31,397 nucleotides of DNA from JABCPE02 sp963518955 (GCA_963518955.1 CAUQKI010000019.1:1-31397); one strand, 5' to 3'. Counted from the first letter of the stretch, positions 15,701-23,708 are shown. Translations and numbers: made by a program. Notes: generated by a model not told the origin, from the sequence alone.

Positions 15701-16477
15701 ATGATTTTAAACTCAAAAATTTACGGACAGGAAATTCAGGAAACTCCTCTGTTGGTTTTTCATGGGTTGTTCGGAATATCAGATAATTGGGGGACTTTCG
15801 GAAGGGAATTTGGTCAGTGGATGCCTTGCCATTTGGTGGATTTGCGTAATCACGGAAAAAGTTTTCACTCGGATGAAATGTCTCATCAGATAATGGCGGA
15901 GGATATTTTAAACTATATCAATCATTATCAATTAGATAGGGTTAATCTTTTGGGGCATTCTCTTGGTGGCAAGGCAGTGATGCAGTTTGCGATTTCTTAT
16001 CCAGAAAGAGTAAATAAACTTATCGTAGCAGACATAGCGCCAAGGGCTTACAGACCGCATCATCAGACGGCTTTTGAAGCGTTGCAAAGTGTAGATTTTT
16101 CGGCTGTTTCAGCTCGTAAAGATGTGGAACTTCAGTTGGAAAAATACATTACGGACAGAGCCATGCTTTTATTCCTTCTCAAAAATCTTTATTGGGAACA
16201 AGAAAACAAACTGAACTGGAGATTTAACCTAAAAACTCTTTCCGAAAAATATGCTGATTTGGTCGGAAATATAGAGGAAAAAGGTGTTTTCGGAGGGAAA
16301 ACTTTATTCCTCGCTGGCGAAAAATCTAACTACATCCTTCCAGAAGATGAAATCCTAATTTGTGAAAAATTCCCTGACAGCCAGATTGTTAAGATTAAAA
16401 ATGCAGGGCATTGGCTCCAAGTAGATAATTCGCAAGATTTTAACAATTCTGTTAAAGATTTTTTAATAAAAGGCTAA
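15701..16477 (+). CDS. Alpha/beta hydrolase, YbfF-like esterase
   Basis: The 258-residue cytoplasmic protein has the alpha/beta-hydrolase oxyanion segment VFHGLFG (19-25), DLRNHGKS (47-54), and the nucleophile elbow GHSLGG with Ser87. The acid residue lies in the C-terminal half, and the catalytic His is in AGHWLQVD near residue 242. HGLFGxxxNW and DxRNHG are typical of the YbfF/ABHD11-type esterases. The substrate is unknown, probably small acyl esters. The ATG at 15701 starts right before the first strand; a longer frame from 15668 adds an unlikely Lys-rich leader. It follows lgt after 50 bases and may be in the same transcript. Confidence 0.86.
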   Translation: MILNSKIYGQEIQETPLLVFHGLFGISDNWGTFGREFGQWMPCHLVDLRNHGKSFHSDEMSHQIMAEDILNYINHYQLDRVNLLGHSLGGKAVMQFAISYPERVNKLIVADIAPRAYRPHHQTAFEALQSVDFSAVSARKDVELQLEKYITDRAMLLFLLKNLYWEQENKLNWRFNLKTLSEKYADLVGNIEEKGVFGGKTLFLAGEKSNYILPEDEILICEKFPDSQIVKIKNAGHWLQVDNSQDFNNSVKDFLIKG

Positions 16478-16545
16478 TCATAACATAGATCAATTTTTGT
16501 GTGAATAGAATTTTTTATATTTACACAATCAAAAATTTTAAGATT

Positions 16546-17931
16546 ATGTCAAGTATTAAAACTATAAATCCTGCCACAGGCGAGGTATTAAAAGAATATC
16601 CAGAGATGACATCTAGCGAGGTTTCAGAAATTATCGCACAGGCTGATGCAACCTTTAAAGAATGGTGTAAAAAATCTTTTTCAGAAAGAGCAAAAGTACT
16701 CTATAACGCTGCAAGAATCATGCGTGAGCGCAAAGAAGAGTTGGGTAAATTATGCTCTATCGAAATGGGGAAACTTCACAGAGAAGGTATCGCAGAGGTG
16801 GAACTTTGTGCTGGGATTTTTGAATATTATGCAGAAAATGGAGAAAAACTATTGGCGGATAAGCCTTTGGAAACACCACACGGAAAGGCATTTTTGTCTT
16901 ATGAGCCGATAGGTGTGATTTTGAGCGTTCAGCCTTGGAATTTCCCTTTCTATCAGACTACTCGTTCTGCTGCGCCTAACCTTATCGTAGGAAATACCAT
17001 AGTGCTGAAACACGCATCTAATGTGCCACAGGCAGGAGAAATGATGGAAAAAATTCTTTTAGAAGCAGGCGCGCCTAAGGGAGCTTATACTAATATTTTT
17101 GTCCCTGGTTCTAAAGTATCAGAACTGCTGGACGACCCACGAGTAAAAGGAGCTGCTCTTACAGGAAGCGAACCAGCAGGAGCGAGTTTCGCATCTGCAG
17201 CAGGGAAAAATGTGAAAAAATCAATCTTGGAACTTGGTGGAAGTGATGCTTTCATCGTTATGCCAGATGCTGATTTAGATAAAGCTGTAGAAACTGCTGT
17301 GAATGGCAGACTATGGAATGCAGGGCAGGTGTGCGTTTCTCCAAAGAGAGTTATCGTTCCAGAAAGCCTTTATCCAGAGTTCCTTGAAAAAGCTACACAG
17401 CTATTTGGAACTGCTAAAGTGGGAGACCCTCTTGACCCAGAAACTCAGTTGGCACCTTTAAGCAGTGTGAAGGCGAGAGAAGATGTTTTATCTCAAGTAG
17501 AAAAAGCCGTAGCACAAGGAGCAAAACTAGTGACGGGAGGTAAAAAAATAGAAGGTCCAGGAGCATTTATGCAGCCTACTATTTTGACAGATATCAAGAA
17601 AGGAATGGATGCTTATTCAGATGAAATATTTGGGCCAGTACTGATGATTTATTCTGTGAAAAATATGGACGAAGCCGTAGATTTGGCTAATGATACTAAA
17701 TACGGTCTTGGTGGAACGGTTTTCGGAACGGATGTAGAGGAAGCAGTGAAAATCGCACGAAGAATAGATACAGGAATGGTCTATATAAACCATGTGACAG
17801 GGATTTCTCCAGAACTTCCATTTGGAGGGACTAAAAACTCTGGATATGGTAGAGAGCAGTCCATAGAGGGAATATATGAGTTCGTTAATTCTAAACTAAT
17901 CAGGGTAACTACTCCTGATGCAGATTATTAA
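16546..17931 (+). CDS. NAD(P)-dependent succinate-semialdehyde dehydrogenase-type aldehyde dehydrogenase
   Basis: The 461-residue enzyme oxidises an aldehyde to its acid with NAD(P). Visible catalytic elements are PWNFPF with Asn132, KHASN with Lys155, LELGGSD with Glu229, and NAGQVCVSPKR with nucleophile Cys263. The length, the start INPATGEVL and the ELGGSDAFIV stretch are closest to E. coli Sad/YneI, a succinate-semialdehyde dehydrogenase. The substrate remains inference. The ATG at 16546 is used because it precedes the conserved INPATGE; the frame extends to 16501 through promoter-like DNA (TATATTTA near 16516). The next gene starts 4 bases after the stop, so the two are an operon. Confidence 0.9.
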   Translation: MSSIKTINPATGEVLKEYPEMTSSEVSEIIAQADATFKEWCKKSFSERAKVLYNAARIMRERKEELGKLCSIEMGKLHREGIAEVELCAGIFEYYAENGEKLLADKPLETPHGKAFLSYEPIGVILSVQPWNFPFYQTTRSAAPNLIVGNTIVLKHASNVPQAGEMMEKILLEAGAPKGAYTNIFVPGSKVSELLDDPRVKGAALTGSEPAGASFASAAGKNVKKSILELGGSDAFIVMPDADLDKAVETAVNGRLWNAGQVCVSPKRVIVPESLYPEFLEKATQLFGTAKVGDPLDPETQLAPLSSVKAREDVLSQVEKAVAQGAKLVTGGKKIEGPGAFMQPTILTDIKKGMDAYSDEIFGPVLMIYSVKNMDEAVDLANDTKYGLGGTVFGTDVEEAVKIARRIDTGMVYINHVTGISPELPFGGTKNSGYGREQSIEGIYEFVNSKLIRVTTPDADY

Positions 17932-17935
17932 TATT

Positions 17936-18655
17936 ATGCAAAATTTAAAAGGAAAAACAGCCCTCGTAACAGGTGGAGGGCGAGGATTAGGTAAAGCTGT
18001 AGCTTTGGCTCTGGCGGCAGAAGGTGTAAATGTAGCCATTACGGGTAGAAACGAAAACAATCTAAAATCCGTAGTTGCTGAGATAGAGAGCAAAGGCGTG
18101 AAATCATCTTATTCAGTTTTTGATGTTACTGATAAAAAGCAAGTTTTTGCTTCGTTAGAAAAATTACAAAATGATTTCGGGAAGTTTGATATTCTTATCA
18201 ATAATGCTGGAATAGCGGCTTTCGGAGGAATTTTAGAAATGGATGATGAGCAGTGGGAAGACATTGTAAAGACCAATCTTTTTGGGCCTTACTATGTGGT
18301 GAAAGCTGTGGTGCCAGGGATGGTGGAGAAAAAATCAGGCGATGTGGTGAATATTTCTTCAACAGCAGGTCTGAAAGGAAATGCGCTTACTTCGGCATAT
18401 TCTGCATCTAAATTTGGATTGATAGGAATGTCAGAATCTATGATGCTGGAACTCCGTAAGCAGAACATTCGTGTGACGACTCTTACACCGAGTACGATTT
18501 CAACAGATATGGCTAAAACAGACCTGAAAATCACGGATGGAAACCCTGAAAAGGTGCTTCAGCCAGAGGATTTTGCAGAGCTGGTGGTAGATTTATTAAA
18601 GCTAAACAAGAGAGCAATGCTGGCTTCGGCGGCTCTTTGGTCTACAAATCCATAA
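17936..18655 (+). CDS. Short-chain dehydrogenase/reductase, FabG-like
   Basis: The 239-residue classical SDR has the cofactor motif TGGGRGLG (12-19), NNAG (89-92), and the catalytic Ser142, Tyr155 and Lys159 (SAYSASK). It resembles 3-oxoacyl-ACP reductases, but it is not in a fatty-acid gene cluster. General carbonyl reductase is the safest name. It starts 4 bases after the aldehyde dehydrogenase stop and probably works with it on a shared aldehyde/alcohol or keto substrate; that link is inference. A strong terminator follows. The ATG at 17936 gives the standard short N-terminus. Confidence 0.88.
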   Translation: MQNLKGKTALVTGGGRGLGKAVALALAAEGVNVAITGRNENNLKSVVAEIESKGVKSSYSVFDVTDKKQVFASLEKLQNDFGKFDILINNAGIAAFGGILEMDDEQWEDIVKTNLFGPYYVVKAVVPGMVEKKSGDVVNISSTAGLKGNALTSAYSASKFGLIGMSESMMLELRKQNIRVTTLTPSTISTDMAKTDLKITDGNPEKVLQPEDFAELVVDLLKLNKRAMLASAALWSTNP

Positions 18656-18682
18656 AAATTACTTTTTTAACCATATTAAAAG

Positions 18683-18714
18683 AGACTTTGGCTTATCTTT
18701 GCCAAAGTCTTTTT
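18683..18714 (+). terminator. Terminator of the aldehyde dehydrogenase/SDR operon
   Basis: AGACTTTGGC (18683-18692) and GCCAAAGTCT (18701-18710) form a perfect 10-base stem around TTATCTTT, followed by T residues. The loop overlaps a promoter-like TATCTTTG for the next gene. Confidence 0.85.
18694..18701 (+). promoter_or_regulatory. Candidate -7 element of the amidotransferase gene, inside the terminator loop
   Basis: TATCTTTG matches TAnnTTTG and lies 27 bases before the ATG at 18729. There is no TTTG at -33. It coincides with the loop of the terminator, so the match could also be chance. Confidence 0.35.
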
Positions 18715-18728
18715 ATTTAAAAAATTGC

Positions 18729-19301
18729 ATGAAAATATTGGTGTTTGATAACTATGATAGTTTCACTTATAATTTGGTTCAGATGGTGGAGCAGATTGTA
18801 GGGAAGGAGTTTGTCTATGTTTTTAAAAATGATGAAATTTCACTGGAAGAAGTAGAAAAATACGATAAAATCATTCTTTCTCCTGGGCCAGGTGTGCCCA
18901 GTGAAGCTGGGATTTTGCTGGATGTGATAAAGGAATTTGCGCCAAAGAAACCTATTTTAGGCGTTTGCCTTGGTTTACAGGCGATTGCAGAGGCGTTTGG
19001 TGGAAAGCTGATTAACTTGAATAATGTCTATCATGGAGTTGGGATTTCTACGACTATTATTGAGGATAATGCAAAGATATTCAGCGGTTTGCCTTCTGAA
19101 ATTATTACAGGGAGATACCATTCTTGGGCAGTGGATTCTCACGGATTCCCTGAAGAATTACAAATCACGGCGGTAGATGAGCAGGGTATCATCATGGCAT
19201 TACAGCATAGAAAATATGATGTTCATGCGGTGCAGTTTCATCCAGAAAGTGTATTGACACCTTATGGGAAAAATATTTTGGAGAATTTTTTAAAGGATTA
19301 A
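18729..19301 (+). CDS. Glutamine amidotransferase of anthranilate / aminodeoxychorismate synthase
   Basis: The 190-residue class I glutamine amidotransferase supplies ammonia to a chorismate-using partner (TrpE or PabB). It has FDNYDSFTYNL (6-16), the oxyanion segment SPGPGVPSEAG (51-61), the nucleophile Cys80 in GVCLGLQA, and the His171/Glu173 pair in FHPESVLTPYG. TrpG and PabA cannot be separated by sequence alone, and no trpE or pabB gene is beside it. In many bacteria one such subunit serves both tryptophan and folate synthesis. The ATG at 18729 is chosen because the protein starts with the conserved strand ILVFDNYDSFT; the upstream frame runs through the terminator. Confidence 0.9.
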   Translation: MKILVFDNYDSFTYNLVQMVEQIVGKEFVYVFKNDEISLEEVEKYDKIILSPGPGVPSEAGILLDVIKEFAPKKPILGVCLGLQAIAEAFGGKLINLNNVYHGVGISTTIIEDNAKIFSGLPSEIITGRYHSWAVDSHGFPEELQITAVDEQGIIMALQHRKYDVHAVQFHPESVLTPYGKNILENFLKD

Positions 19302-19321
19302 AAATTTTTAAGTCAAATACA

Positions 19322-19651
19322 CTAATTTATGTATTTTAAAAATTCCCAGAATTTTCTGTTTTTCAGGTAGTTGAGTGAATTTTCGTTGCGGTAGGCCTCT
19401 TGTTCAAAACTGATTTTTTCATACGCCATTTCTCCGTTTCTTAGTCTGATATACCAATATAAGAACTCGACAAGATACCAAAGGTAAAATAGAATAATGC
19501 CCATTTCCAGCTGCTGCCGAAGGTGTATTTTTTCGTGGTTGATAAGGGTGTGATTGTTTTTCAGCCCTTTATCTTTTAAAATAATAAAGGGAAAAATAGC
19601 AATTCCTAAAATTTTTGTATTTTTGAGCAAAGTTTGGCACACTATTATCAT
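19322..19651 (-). CDS. Small membrane protein with an HExxH motif
   Basis: The 109-residue protein has the sequence INHEKIHLRQQLE with a zincin-type HExxH (His39, Glu40, His43). A hydrophobic helix follows (GIILFYLWYLVEFLYWYI, 51-68), then FEQEAYRNE, in which Glu85 could be a third metal ligand. The C-terminus is NRKFWEFLKYIN. Similar proteins of about this size are frequent in flavobacteria, usually unannotated. It may be a minimal membrane-bound metalloprotease or a relic of one; activity is inference. The gene faces the amidotransferase gene and diverges from the lipoprotein gene. A promoter element sits only 5 bases before the ATG. Confidence 0.75.
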   Translation of the reverse strand: MIIVCQTLLKNTKILGIAIFPFIILKDKGLKNNHTLINHEKIHLRQQLEMGIILFYLWYLVEFLYWYIRLRNGEMAYEKISFEQEAYRNENSLNYLKNRKFWEFLKYIN

Positions 19652-19655
19652 TCAA

Positions 19656-19663
19656 CAAAAATA
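19656..19663 (-). promoter_or_regulatory. Candidate -7 element very near the ATG of the HExxH gene
   Basis: TATTTTTG on the minus strand is a full TAnnTTTG match. Transcription would start at or beside the ATG (19651), implying a leaderless or nearly leaderless mRNA. The region is AT-rich, so chance is possible. Confidence 0.3.
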
Positions 19664-19698
19664 AAATAAATTTTGTATAACACTAAAAAAATAAAGAT

Positions 19699-20229
19699 AT
19701 GAGCAGAATAAAGTATTTATTTTTATCAGTAGGGATGGGGATTCTGATGGCATCCTGCAGCCCATTTAGAGTAGTGTCAGATTATGACCCAAAGGCTAAC
19801 TTTTCTGAGTACAAAACTTATTCTGTAAACTTGGAAGAGCTGAAACTGAATGACATAGACCAAAGCAGAGTGACTGATGAATTACAGAAACAGTTGGCAG
19901 AGAAGGGATTATCCCAAAGTAATGAAGCGGCAGATTTGGTGATTCAGGTCAAGGCAAATCACAAGTTGGTAAGAGATACTTATGTGACGCCTAATGTGTA
20001 TTTGGGAGGTTGGGGAAGTTGGCTCGGCTGGGGAATGGGCATAGGAAGAACTTATACCAATGAATACAACCAAGGAGGACTAGTTTTTAACTTTATGGAT
20101 GCAAAGACAGGAAAGCTCGTTTGGCAGGGAAAAGGAAGCGGAATCAATGTAGATTCGCCGAAGTCAAAACAAAAGCAAATCCCAGAAATCATCGCGGAAA
20201 TATTGAAAAATTATCCACCTAAGAAATAA
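19699..20229 (+). CDS. DUF4136 family lipoprotein
   Basis: The 176-residue product has a lipoprotein signal, with the lipobox LMASC placing the acylated Cys at residue 20. The mature part shows the DUF4136 pattern: an initial F--YKTY-V segment (FSEYKTYSVN), then DELQKQLAEKGL, DLVIQVKAN, and a late MDAKTGKLVWQGKGSG. This family is found in periplasmic lipoproteins of unknown role. A Gly/Trp-rich patch (GGWGSWLGWGMGIG) lies in the middle. Sorting to the outer membrane cannot be judged. The gene diverges from the HExxH gene. Its maturation would depend on Lgt and Lnt, both encoded in this window. Confidence 0.88.
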   Translation: MSRIKYLFLSVGMGILMASCSPFRVVSDYDPKANFSEYKTYSVNLEELKLNDIDQSRVTDELQKQLAEKGLSQSNEAADLVIQVKANHKLVRDTYVTPNVYLGGWGSWLGWGMGIGRTYTNEYNQGGLVFNFMDAKTGKLVWQGKGSGINVDSPKSKQKQIPEIIAEILKNYPPKK

Positions 20230-20296
20230 TAACAATCATTTTTAAAACGAGAGAGACTGTCCCATGGGATGACCTTTTTTAGTGATAAAACTCATC

Positions 20297-20327
20297 TTTC
20301 TGTTCTGGTGGAAAATGTGTACATTCG
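20297..20327 (+). promoter_or_regulatory. Weak candidate promoter of the 511-residue exported protein
   Basis: TTTC, 19 bases, then TACATTCG (20320-20327) differs from the consensus by one base in each box. It ends 12 bases before the ATG. A perfect palindrome, TCCCATGGGA, lies upstream around 20260. Confidence 0.3.
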
Positions 20328-20339
20328 CAAGAAAAAATT

Positions 20340-21875
20340 ATGCGAAAAATTTTATTTACATTCTTGATTTTCTGCGGTGTTTTCACTGCTTTTTCACAAT
20401 CGCGAGATTTATTTGCTTTAGCCAAAGGAAATTATCTGGGACTCAATGCATTATTTGACCAAGATGAAAATCTCTACGGATATGTGGCGATCTACGGCTA
20501 TGGCAAGTCTGGTGATAAAACGAAAAAATTTGAGTATGTCTTTTTGGATAAAAACCTAAATCCAGTTGCCAACAAAGAGTTTGAAGGAGATATCACAGCG
20601 GCGAACTATTTCGGAGCAATTGATTTTAGAGGAAATTTGGTTCTTTATCCAAGAGCTGATTATGATGCAGTAAAAGGAAGGGACTTCTTCTATCCGCGTA
20701 CAATGGAGGTTAATCTGAAGGATAACACCATAAAACAAAAAGTATATTACGAATATGAGAATAATGCTTTCAAAGAAGTAACAGAGCCAGAAAATGTACG
20801 AAGCCAAAGAAAAGAAGAAAGAAAAGAGCGAAGAGAAAAAGGATTTCTTTATGTATCTAGTGTTTATGAAATAAAAGAAGGTGGTTTCATCGTTATGGAA
20901 TATGATGACTACGAAACTTACGGCAAAAATCATAGCTTAAAAAGATACGATGACGATAAAAAACTGCTTTGGGAATACAAATACAATACGAATGGAACTA
21001 AAAACAAATATGAATCCATCAGAATCATTGAAAAAGATGATAAACACATCTACACCATTCTAAAAGTAAAGAATAAGAGGGAATATTCTTATTTCTTCCA
21101 AGTGCTGGATATGAAGACAGGAAGTATAAAAGCCAAAACACCGATTACAGGATTGAATGGGCTGACTATGGATGAAATTACTTCTCTATATTCCAGTGGA
21201 AGATTGGTGGATAATGATAAAACATTTGATGATAAAATAATCATCTCAGGAAGATTTTATGAAAAACAAAGTGCCTTATATTCTGTGGGATTGATAAGGC
21301 TTGTTTTAGATAAACGAAACTTTGGAGTAGATGTTAAAAATATCAATTTCGTAGACTTTAAGCCGTTTATACAGGAAATCAATAAATTTGGTCATGTTGG
21401 AATGGGATATCATCTTTTGGAAAGAGATTTCTTCTTCCTAAAAGACGGCAGTGTGGGGATTTTATTTGAAAAATGGAGACCAGAGGGGGCTTATTCTGCT
21501 TCAGCGACGAAAGATATGGTGTATGCCTTTACAGATAAGGATTTTAAGCTGAAAGAAGTAAGGGTTTTTGAAAAGGATAAAACCAAGTGGAATGTGAATG
21601 CCGATTATCTTTTCTCTCAATATCTAAACGGCGGCAAAGATGTGGCGTTTTTCTTTAGAGACTTTAAAAAAGATAAAGAAACGAAGGAAAAGAACTGGAA
21701 TTTGTACATCAATACGCTTATCGATGGTAAATTTAATCAAGAAAATGTAAAAATTTCCGAGAAAGACAATTATTTTGTAGTGCCTTACATTGGGAAAGAA
21801 GGCTATATTCTCCTTCGTGAATACAATGAGAAAGAAAAATTCAATAAAATCCGTTTGGAGAGATTAAATTTTTAA
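20340..21875 (+). CDS. Exported protein of unknown function
   Basis: The 511-residue protein starts with a signal peptide (MRKILFTFLIFCGVFTAFSQ) and has no lipobox or further membrane helix. The mature part is rich in Lys, Asp, Glu, Tyr and Phe. It consists of repeated short beta-strand-like segments ending in aromatic residues (for example NLYGYVAIYGYGK, GGFIVMEYDDYETYG, DKHIYTILKVK, GSVGILFEKWRP), reminiscent of a beta-propeller-like or other all-beta fold. A basic Arg/Lys/Glu-rich stretch (RSQRKEERKERREKG) around residues 154-168 interrupts it. I cannot name a family. The gene is monocistronic and converges with the M48 peptidase gene at a shared terminator. Confidence 0.8.
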   Translation: MRKILFTFLIFCGVFTAFSQSRDLFALAKGNYLGLNALFDQDENLYGYVAIYGYGKSGDKTKKFEYVFLDKNLNPVANKEFEGDITAANYFGAIDFRGNLVLYPRADYDAVKGRDFFYPRTMEVNLKDNTIKQKVYYEYENNAFKEVTEPENVRSQRKEERKERREKGFLYVSSVYEIKEGGFIVMEYDDYETYGKNHSLKRYDDDKKLLWEYKYNTNGTKNKYESIRIIEKDDKHIYTILKVKNKREYSYFFQVLDMKTGSIKAKTPITGLNGLTMDEITSLYSSGRLVDNDKTFDDKIIISGRFYEKQSALYSVGLIRLVLDKRNFGVDVKNINFVDFKPFIQEINKFGHVGMGYHLLERDFFFLKDGSVGILFEKWRPEGAYSASATKDMVYAFTDKDFKLKEVRVFEKDKTKWNVNADYLFSQYLNGGKDVAFFFRDFKKDKETKEKNWNLYINTLIDGKFNQENVKISEKDNYFVVPYIGKEGYILLREYNEKEKFNKIRLERLNF

Positions 21876-21877
21876 CT

Positions 21878-21907
21878 AAAAAAGGGCTTCTAAGAAGCTC
21901 CTTTTTT
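21878..21907. terminator. Bidirectional terminator between convergent genes
   Basis: AAAAAAGGGCTTC and GAAGCTCCTTTTTT pair around TAA with one bulged base. A runs on the left and T runs on the right give U tracts in both directions. The stem contains the last codons and stop of the M48 peptidase gene. Confidence 0.75.
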
Positions 21908-23191
21908 ATTATAGTAGTCTGCGATATTCTTGATTTCTGCTAAATTTAGATTCCACATAAAACTCAAAAACTGCTGATAGCTTTCGCTCTGTTCTTTGGG
22001 TTCTATTCTGTCCAGATAGCGGTTTAGGTTGTAATTTTTTCGTGCAGTGTAGATTTTATCAAACAATTTCCCAAGCCATTCGTGATAGTAGTTTTCCTCC
22101 TCTTTGTCTTGTAAAAACTGCATAGCGGCGTAGATTCCTCGTCCGTATTGTTCGGAATGCCATAGGTTTGGCAGGACTTCCATTCGGGCAGTATTTTTGA
22201 GTTTAGTAAATTCTTCATCGCCTTTTTTTGCCTCTTTTTTGTTTTTAAGTTCGGCGAATTGTTTTGTGATAAATTCCATCCTTTCGGCTAATTCAGGGTG
22301 CGTGGAGAGGGAATCTTTGTTTAATTTTACTTTGTAATGGTCATAATTATAATTCCCAAAATCTTCCTTTGTCATCCAGCTGTCTTTGAAGGGCTGGCTG
22401 GGCAGGTTGTAGAGTTTTTTGTAAGTTTCTATTTTTAGTTCTCGCGGCGAAATCGTGTCATATTTGCTGAGGTTGCTCAGAGTGTTGTAGAATTCGGTGT
22501 TTTCGTAGTCAGAATTTCGGAAAAGGACATATCCCAGCGAGTCGGCTTCTACTTCTCTTTTTCGTTTGATTTCGCGCTTTTTATAGAGATTATCTTTTAC
22601 AATATCAAAGGCTTTTTTGGATTTATTTACCGAAACTTTTTTCAGATTTTCCATTATGGAGCGGCTGTCTTTGTCCTCGTTGATTTCATTGACCAAAGAT
22701 TTCAGCGTGTGGTCTAGTAAGTAATGGGCAAGTTCGTGGCTGAGGACGCTCGCTACTTGCGCTTCATTGTCCAGCACATTAAAAAGCCCCATATTTACCA
22801 CGAAAGTCCCATCAGCAAGGCAATAGGCATTTGGCTTGTTGTTTTTAGCAACCAAAATGTTCAGATTGTCAGGGACTTGTGGATTTTTCTTTTTTAGGTT
22901 TAATAGGATTTTTTCCAGCTTAATTTTAAAATTAGAATTAAAGGAATAGTCCTTGTCTTTAATCTCTTTCTCAAAATCTTTGTAAAACTCTCGGTAGAAT
23001 TTTTCCAGTTCTTTTCCCGTTTTTCCTGTGTATCTGGATTTTAGGGATTTTATCAGGGCTTCGTTTTTGGTTTTCAGCTGGTTTAGAAATTCTTTTCTCT
23101 GCACATAGTCTGCCGTGTCTATCGGTTTGTATTGTGCGAAAGTGTGCATAAACACAAAGAAAAAAACAAAATGTAGTAGTCTAAATCTCAT
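21890..23191 (-). CDS. Exported M48 family metallopeptidase
   Basis: The 433-residue product has a signal peptide (MRFRLLHFVFFFVFMHTFAQ) and then a peptidase domain. The zinc site is HELAH (152-156) in ASVLSHELAHYLLDH, with the third ligand in EVEADSLGY near residue 215. This is the M48 arrangement seen in BepA/YfgC-like periplasmic proteases, which clear or process envelope proteins. The C-terminal 170 residues are helical, Lys/Glu-rich and without a recognised domain. The inner ATG at 23191 starts the signal peptide; an ATG eight codons upstream would put polar residues in front of it and would overlap the candidate promoter. VanZ lies upstream on the same strand, 66 bases away. Confidence 0.88.
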   Translation of the reverse strand: MRFRLLHFVFFFVFMHTFAQYKPIDTADYVQRKEFLNQLKTKNEALIKSLKSRYTGKTGKELEKFYREFYKDFEKEIKDKDYSFNSNFKIKLEKILLNLKKKNPQVPDNLNILVAKNNKPNAYCLADGTFVVNMGLFNVLDNEAQVASVLSHELAHYLLDHTLKSLVNEINEDKDSRSIMENLKKVSVNKSKKAFDIVKDNLYKKREIKRKREVEADSLGYVLFRNSDYENTEFYNTLSNLSKYDTISPRELKIETYKKLYNLPSQPFKDSWMTKEDFGNYNYDHYKVKLNKDSLSTHPELAERMEFITKQFAELKNKKEAKKGDEEFTKLKNTARMEVLPNLWHSEQYGRGIYAAMQFLQDKEEENYYHEWLGKLFDKIYTARKNYNLNRYLDRIEPKEQSESYQQFLSFMWNLNLAEIKNIADYYNKKGAS

Positions 23192-23212
23192 TTCATTATA
23201 TTTTAATGGACA

Positions 23213-23220
23213 CAAATTTA
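23213..23220 (-). promoter_or_regulatory. Candidate -7 element of the M48 peptidase gene
   Basis: TAAATTTG on the minus strand matches TAnnTTTG and lies 21 bases before the chosen ATG at 23191. The -33 box is poor. It overlaps the alternative outer ATG at 23215. Confidence 0.4.
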
Positions 23221-23257
23221 CATCTTTTTTAGTAAGAAATAAAACTTTGAAAATTCT

Positions 23258-23671
23258 TTAAAACTTAAAATTATCAATGAATTTTCTCATCTGAAATCCT
23301 ATCCATACGCCGAGGGAATTAAGCGCCAAGTCATCAATATCAAAAACACCGAGCCTTGTGAGGTATTGTAGGGCTTCCACGATGATTAAAGCTGATAAAA
23401 AATCCAAAATAAGTTTTTTTAAACTAAAATATTTCGCATTCAGCCAGCCTAAAAATCCAAAAGGAATGAACATGATGATATTTCCAAAAAGATTGATAAT
23501 GATGCTTTCCCAAGAAGTGGTATTTTGAACAAAAAAAACCGTGGAAATAAATGGTAAAAGCCTTACAATATTCGCTTCGTGCTGCTCTCTCCCAAATCCG
23601 AGGAACATCAGATACAGCAGAAAAATAGTGTAAGGAAAGATGAAAATGCGATAAATTTTCCTAAAAATCAT
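23258..23671 (-). CDS. VanZ-like family membrane protein
   Basis: The 137-residue protein has four hydrophobic helices. It shows the VanZ-like pattern: a charged Arg-rich N-terminus, NLFGNIIMFIPFGFLGW between helices 2 and 3, and late EALQYLTRLGVFDIDDLALNSLGVWIGF. These proteins are named after VanZ (low-level teicoplanin resistance), but most chromosomal members have no known function. Nothing nearby suggests glycopeptide resistance. The gene diverges from lnt with back-to-back promoter elements. Confidence 0.85.
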   Translation of the reverse strand: MIFRKIYRIFIFPYTIFLLYLMFLGFGREQHEANIVRLLPFISTVFFVQNTTSWESIIINLFGNIIMFIPFGFLGWLNAKYFSLKKLILDFLSALIIVEALQYLTRLGVFDIDDLALNSLGVWIGFQMRKFIDNFKF

Positions 23672-23690
23672 ACAAAAACTGAGATTTTAG

Positions 23691-23698
23691 CAAAAATA
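23691..23698 (-). promoter_or_regulatory. Candidate -7 element of the VanZ-like gene
   Basis: TATTTTTG on the minus strand is a full TAnnTTTG match, 19 bases before the ATG. It is the mirror image of the plus-strand element that begins three bases further on. Confidence 0.4.
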
Positions 23699-23700
23699 AG

Positions 23701-23708
23701 TATTTTTG
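23701..23708 (+). promoter_or_regulatory. Candidate -7 element of lnt
   Basis: TATTTTTG is a full TAnnTTTG match, 18 bases before the lnt ATG. Together with the divergent element it forms the inverted repeat GCAAAAATA, AG, TATTTTTGC (23690-23709). Confidence 0.45.

Noticed and set aside
19295..19316. Convergent terminator between the amidotransferase and HExxH genes
   Set aside because: Only the AT palindrome TTAAAAATTTTTAA is present, with no GC stem, so it is not convincing.
20255..20277. Possible terminator after the DUF4136 gene (GTCCCATGGGATGACC followed by T)
   Set aside because: The core TCCCATGGGA is a perfect palindrome but leaves no loop, and the flanking bases pair poorly. It is noted as a palindrome only.
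23258..23671. Glycopeptide resistance determinant suggested by the VanZ name
   Set aside because: VanZ-like domains are common chromosomal proteins, and no vanA/B/H/X-type genes are present.
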